NCBI GenBank assembly: GCA_014380985.1
Contig: JACMIU010000055.1
Location: 1 to 9,149, forward strand
Reading direction: 5' to 3'
Length of the DNA: 9,149 nt
DNA from: Armatimonadota bacterium
GTDB taxonomy: Bacteria > Armatimonadota > Armatimonadia > Armatimonadales > Armatimonadaceae
Position 1 is the stretch's first letter. Every line of letters begins with the position of its first letter. Shown here one piece after another: positions 6,601 to 9,149 of the stretch. A program made the translations under genes and the position numbers. The notes beneath the pieces were generated by a model. It was not told the DNA's origin, did not search any database, and was given only the letters and a program-made list of their open reading frames with translations.

Positions 6601-8685
6601 GGGCTTTCCACCGCCGCGTACCTGCGCGAACTGTTCGGCGAAAACGAATCCGTTCCCGCCGCGGTCGCCGACAAGGTGCTACAACCGCTCGGCGCGGAGG
6701 AAAAAGCGAAACTGATCGCCGCCCGCGAACAACTGCAAACCGAACTCGGATTGCTCGACCCCGCGCTGGTCGAACTTTCCCACCTTTTCAACGCCGATTA
6801 TCTGCGCGTCACGCAGGGGAGCGGCGCGGTTCCGCTCGTCGAAGCCCCGTTTGAAGCGCAACTGCACTGGACACAAACGCGCCTCGATCATTTGGGTTCG
6901 CTGGGGTCGGGCTTGGGGCGGCAGATTTTACGCGACGAGTGCGCCGCCATCCGTCTCGGCGGGTTCTTCGATGCCGTTGCCGGTCGCGCCATCGTCTCGT
7001 CGCCGGAAACGCTGATCTCGCTGTTTCGCCGGGGCTTCTATTCGGCATGGGCGCAAGCGTTCATGACCGATGTGCCGGGAATCCTGCCGTTTAGTGGGGC
7101 GTCGCACGAGGCGCAGATTGACCGTTTCCGCGACCTCGACCGCCGCCAAATGGACGCCGTGCCGGGGCTAATCCGCGAACTTGTGCGTGTCCGGTCGCCG
7201 AAAAACTACCCCGACGAAGTGAAAACGCTCAAAGGGCAACTCGCCCGGCGACGCACCGGCGAAGTTCGCAAACTCTTAGCCGAGATCCCGAACTTGCTGT
7301 TCGCGCTGAAGCCGATTGTGATGATGAACCCGCTTTCGGTGCGCCTGTTCCTCGATGCCGACGCTCTGCGCTTCGACGTGGTGCTGTTTGACGACGCTTC
7401 GCAAATCACGACCGAGGACGCGATTGGCGCGATTTTGCGTGGGCAACAGGTGATTATCGCGGGCGACCCCCAGCAGATTCCGCCGCTCGCCCTGTTAGTC
7501 GAGTCCGACAAGCCGTTTGAAAGCATTCTGGACGCGGCGAACGCGGTCGCCTCTAAGTCGTCGCCGCACTTCGGCTCACACACCCTGCGCTGGCACTACC
7601 GTTCGCGCAACGAGTCGCTGATTGCCTTTTCGCGCCGCTATTTTTACCCCGAACTGGTGTCGTTCCCGTCGGCAACCGTGGACTCCGCGATTGACTATGT
7701 GGACGCGCCCATTAGCGAAAGCGAAGAAGGCAGTGATACGGGCGTTTACAACGACGCCGTTGGAATCGGCAAAGTCGTGGACGCCGTGCTATCGTACTCC
7801 ACAGAGTACCCCGACCATTCGATTGGCGTGGTTGCCCTTGACGATGCGGCATTTGATCGTATCACCGAGGAAATAGCCCGCCGCAAGGAAGCCGACCCCG
7901 AACTGGTTCTACCCGGCGAGGGCGACGAGAATAACGAGAGTTTCTTCCTCAAAACGCTGGAAAATGTGCAGGGCGACGAGCGCGATATGGTGGTGTTGTA
8001 TGTCGGGCCCGACCCGGCGCAGTGCCAACCGCTTTCCGCATTCGGCGGCGAACGGCTACTAAACGTTGCCATCACCCGCGCCCGCGCCCGCATGATTATC
8101 GTGTCGGCATTCTCCTACGACGCGCCCCCTACCCAAAAAGAGGGCGAAGGTGACGCGGAGGAGCATCGCGGAATGCTTCTTCTGCGGTCGTTCCTGCGCT
8201 ACGCGAAAGAGGGCGTCGGGCGGGTGGAAGTCGGCGCGGACGGCGACCCGGCGGCAAGTTTGCTTTTGCCGGGAACGCATATCCCCGATGTTCCTGCGGC
8301 GTCGGCGATGGAATCGGTGGTGGAATCGCGTTTGCGCGAAAAGGGCTACCAACTGCGGAAGCAGGTCGGTTTGTCCGAATACCGCGTAGACCTTGCCGTC
8401 GTGAATCCCGACAAGCCGCAGAACTATTTGCTCGGTGTCGAGTTCGACGGGCCGATGTATGCGACCGGCGAAACGGCACGTCACCGCGACCGTTTGCGCG
8501 TGGATATGCTCCTTGACCGGGGCTGGAACCTGCACCGCGTCTGGGCGTTGGATTTTGAAGCCGACCCCGACCGCGAAATCGGGCGCATCGAAGCGGCAAT
8601 CGCCCGCGCCAAAAAAGCGGGCGCGTCGCCGGTGCGGGGCAAGCGGCGCACGGCGGCAAAAAAGGACGCGACAATCGTTTTCTGA
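3622..8685 (+). CDS. DUF4011 / SF1 helicase / Vsr-like nuclease protein, candidate antiphage effector
   Basis: A 1687-residue multidomain protein, probably an ATP-driven nucleic-acid translocase that delivers a nuclease. Residues about 23-260 match the DUF4011 pattern (WKSALLDLSAANSLV, SPLLLVPVSVE, EVNPVLKLRL, VLGRFPLLKLRLYEDL). Helicase motifs follow in order: the Q-motif region LLDADPAQ (288-295), Walker A GPPGTGKT (312-319), LVSGRMASL (338-346), MMNPLSV (1234-1240), motif II FDDASQ (1256-1261), motif III GDPQQIPP (1281-1288), motif IV LRWHYRS (1322-1328), motif V ENVQGDE (1447-1453) and motif VI NVAITRARAR (1481-1490). Between Walker A and motif II lies a charged, mostly helical insertion of roughly 800 residues. 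Residues about 1561-1645 form a Vsr-like / REase_MTES_1575 domain with E1568, RVD1588-1590, VEFDG1606-1610 and the RHRDRLR segment. The protein ends in a Lys/Arg-rich tail; the DUF3320 domain seen after the nuclease in some relatives is not recognisable. ATG 3622 is the first start after an in-frame stop at 3595. From memory, DUF4011-helicase-Vsr proteins appear among single-gene antiphage systems under the name hhe; I could not verify this. Motif II has Asp-Asp instead of Asp-Glu. Confidence 0.9.
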   Translation: MPESLTENASATVPAPPTVKDRERVRETVAAWKSALLDLSAANSLVSLPETGTVDMSAPNEIFDALVRRKKPLNYWDIGNKSVDRTVLRDAGNYPARAAAMASFRDLHHQAVALLTGQDINVLFVAFGLLHWVDPDTGTVTRSPLLLVPVSVEPHEGGTGYTVTAMEEPVEVNPVLKLRLAQSDINFVLPPSPDERYLIPSSYLGTIAAATAERDQWMVEERTVLGRFPLLKLRLYEDLTAQEERALSHPLIAALAGEPEALTELPAVSVPSLADLERDDASESQYLLLDADPAQERAIVSAARGQSFVLQGPPGTGKTQTIANIIGECAAAGKSVLLVSGRMASLDAVHQRLSDKSLGDLCLLAHSLKTSKRDILAQLEQTLTSPGKATGGTAVRAARQKERDEMKTVRTRLNAFTETLHTRLEPLGLSVYDAVGCLIEAGETGSDIETPPVPFAVPEIRDISPDDLAAMEEKAQSLAGNDAFRDTNAAPIWAGAFRDTALADLSGSVEKVLRLLEGQTRRIQHTAQTIAPLCGLEAPVGLADTALYDAVAEGLLSNTQPVLPQWLSREANPEKLRSTAYDLSVRYAAYKEERDIFLRRWEEEILDENHPALFDRLEGRHVQALAPFLGDEWRDRIASEYGEIFGALDAVGQDGRVLSDRLNYLADKSGLSLDGSLDARQKLLKIARQAIDLPNPCVGWFAPGATGRLVAQLKESQIQWERFNRGSEQLFAVYSEDILDLPHGELLAALETQKGGFGRVISVFNNRVGVTVRGVTRPGAVTKDRDLEEDLTLAAELKEIRRWCNVNSDRLLSGFGSHYLGGQTDWEGLETQIEKSANLATEFDNGRVPAPLIALMLLGDSDLKQFEAVFLQINALLAHLREAWERLCAVAATPDALPDPSVRLPELTAWCDDTRNAVTDFHEAYRLAMQNRRGDDKDPAAVPLPVSELVSELGEANRLSDEREAFRAEYRSLGGLLGTDLPEKDAHFGKIFEGLSTAAYLRELFGENESVPAAVADKVLQPLGAEEKAKLIAAREQLQTELGLLDPALVELSHLFNADYLRVTQGSGAVPLVEAPFEAQLHWTQTRLDHLGSLGSGLGRQILRDECAAIRLGGFFDAVAGRAIVSSPETLISLFRRGFYSAWAQAFMTDVPGILPFSGASHEAQIDRFRDLDRRQMDAVPGLIRELVRVRSPKNYPDEVKTLKGQLARRRTGEVRKLLAEIPNLLFALKPIVMMNPLSVRLFLDADALRFDVVLFDDASQITTEDAIGAILRGQQVIIAGDPQQIPPLALLVESDKPFESILDAANAVASKSSPHFGSHTLRWHYRSRNESLIAFSRRYFYPELVSFPSATVDSAIDYVDAPISESEEGSDTGVYNDAVGIGKVVDAVLSYSTEYPDHSIGVVALDDAAFDRITEEIARRKEADPELVLPGEGDENNESFFLKTLENVQGDERDMVVLYVGPDPAQCQPLSAFGGERLLNVAITRARARMIIVSAFSYDAPPTQKEGEGDAEEHRGMLLLRSFLRYAKEGVGRVEVGADGDPAASLLLPGTHIPDVPAASAMESVVESRLREKGYQLRKQVGLSEYRVDLAVVNPDKPQNYLLGVEFDGPMYATGETARHRDRLRVDMLLDRGWNLHRVWALDFEADPDREIGRIEAAIARAKKAGASPVRGKRRTAAKKDATIVF

Positions 8686-8689
8686 CGTA

Positions 8690-9085
8690 TCAGGACGGGT
8701 GGAGGAACGGCGGAATCAGGTTCGCCTCCCGCTTCACTCTTTCGATGGCTTCCTGCGTAGCAAGAATATCGGCGAGTGTAGGGGAACGTTTGCCGCGCAT
8801 TTTTTGCCGAATCCGCTTGCGGGCATAATTGTCTTGAAGGCGCAGGATATGGTTACGGGCGACCTCAATTTTGTACAGCACCGCCAGCAAATGTTTCTCC
8901 TGCGCGTTGCTTTGCAAGTCCGCGCCTATAAGACGGCTCAAATGCACCAAAAGTTTGACGTAACTGGGTTCACCGGCGACGCCGCAGTATTTCAGTAGGG
9001 ACGAGCGTAGCGCACCGGCACGAACCGATAAAGGTAGTTGTGCATCACGAACTTTGCGAGCATAGTTGTTGAACGATCCCGGCAT
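8690..9085 (-). CDS. Small basic protein, function unknown
   Basis: A 131-residue protein I do not recognise. It has 23 Lys/Arg against 10 Asp/Glu, a basic cluster at residues 88-100 (YARKRIRQKMRGKR region), mostly helix-forming composition with amphipathic stretches around 42-56 and 64-84, and one cysteine (C34). It has no signal peptide or membrane helix. Nucleic-acid binding is plausible from charge alone. The start is well bounded: an in-frame stop lies at 9104-9106 and ATG 9085 is the only start codon after it, with GGAA about 8 bases upstream as a plausible Shine-Dalgarno. Codon choice in the first third is more A/T-ending than in the large neighbour, which may mean low expression or separate ancestry. 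It converges on the helicase-nuclease with a 4-bp gap. No long plausible reading frame competes with it on the other strand except an extension antisense to it that begins inside the helicase gene. Confidence 0.7.
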   Translation of the reverse strand: MPGSFNNYARKVRDAQLPLSVRAGALRSSLLKYCGVAGEPSYVKLLVHLSRLIGADLQSNAQEKHLLAVLYKIEVARNHILRLQDNYARKRIRQKMRGKRSPTLADILATQEAIERVKREANLIPPFLHPS

Positions 9086-9149
9086 GATGTCGTTTCCGAA
9101 GTTTTATTCGTGCTTACCACAATACAGGAACGGCGGGCGCATACGCCGC

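Noticed and set aside
8435..8998. A plus-strand open frame bridging the helicase 3' end and the small basic gene
   Set aside because: It starts inside the conserved nuclease domain in another frame and runs antisense to the better-supported minus-strand gene.
9131..9149. Imperfect GC-rich inverted repeat at the right edge
   Set aside because: The stem is only 4-5 bp and the sequence is cut by the window end, so it cannot be judged.

Overview
This window of high-GC bacterial chromosome (by eye about 60% G+C, and higher at third codon positions) carries five protein-coding genes. I see no RNA genes, insertion sequences or CRISPR repeats. The gene content (a CrtI-type carotenoid desaturase and anhydromuropeptide recycling) suggests a pigmented, free-living bacterium with peptidoglycan. 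None of the three complete upstream genes has a clear Shine-Dalgarno sequence. The CrtI resembles the Bacteroidetes-type enzymes, but the base composition is too GC-rich for most of them. A phylum such as Armatimonadota is my guess, made from general style only and at low confidence.

Layout. 1-1368 (+) is the 3' nine-tenths of crtI (phytoene desaturase), cut by the left edge. 1386-2582 (-) is anmK (anhydro-N-acetylmuramic acid kinase), convergent with crtI and 17 bp away. 2736-3401 (+) is a 221-residue protein with a five-cysteine N-terminal module, one membrane helix and a Pro/Met-rich tail; its function is unknown. 3402-3621 is an intergenic region holding a strong hairpin, a run of nine C and a consensus TATAAT. 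3622-8685 (+) is a 1687-residue DUF4011 / superfamily-1 helicase / Vsr-like nuclease protein that fills more than half the window. 8690-9085 (-) is a small basic protein of unknown function, convergent with the helicase and 4 bp away. 9086-9149 is the start of the next intergenic region.

The genes do not form an obvious pathway: every adjacent pair except the third and fourth is on opposite strands, and those two are separated by 220 bp with a hairpin and a promoter candidate. The most notable item is the helicase-nuclease. It has the architecture of single-gene antiphage systems and contains every helicase motif in order, but with Asp in place of the usual catalytic Glu of motif II (Asp-Asp-Ala-Ser) and changes in its nuclease motif. 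It stands alone apart from the small basic protein at its 3' end. No integrase, transposase or tRNA that would mark a mobile island is visible in the window.
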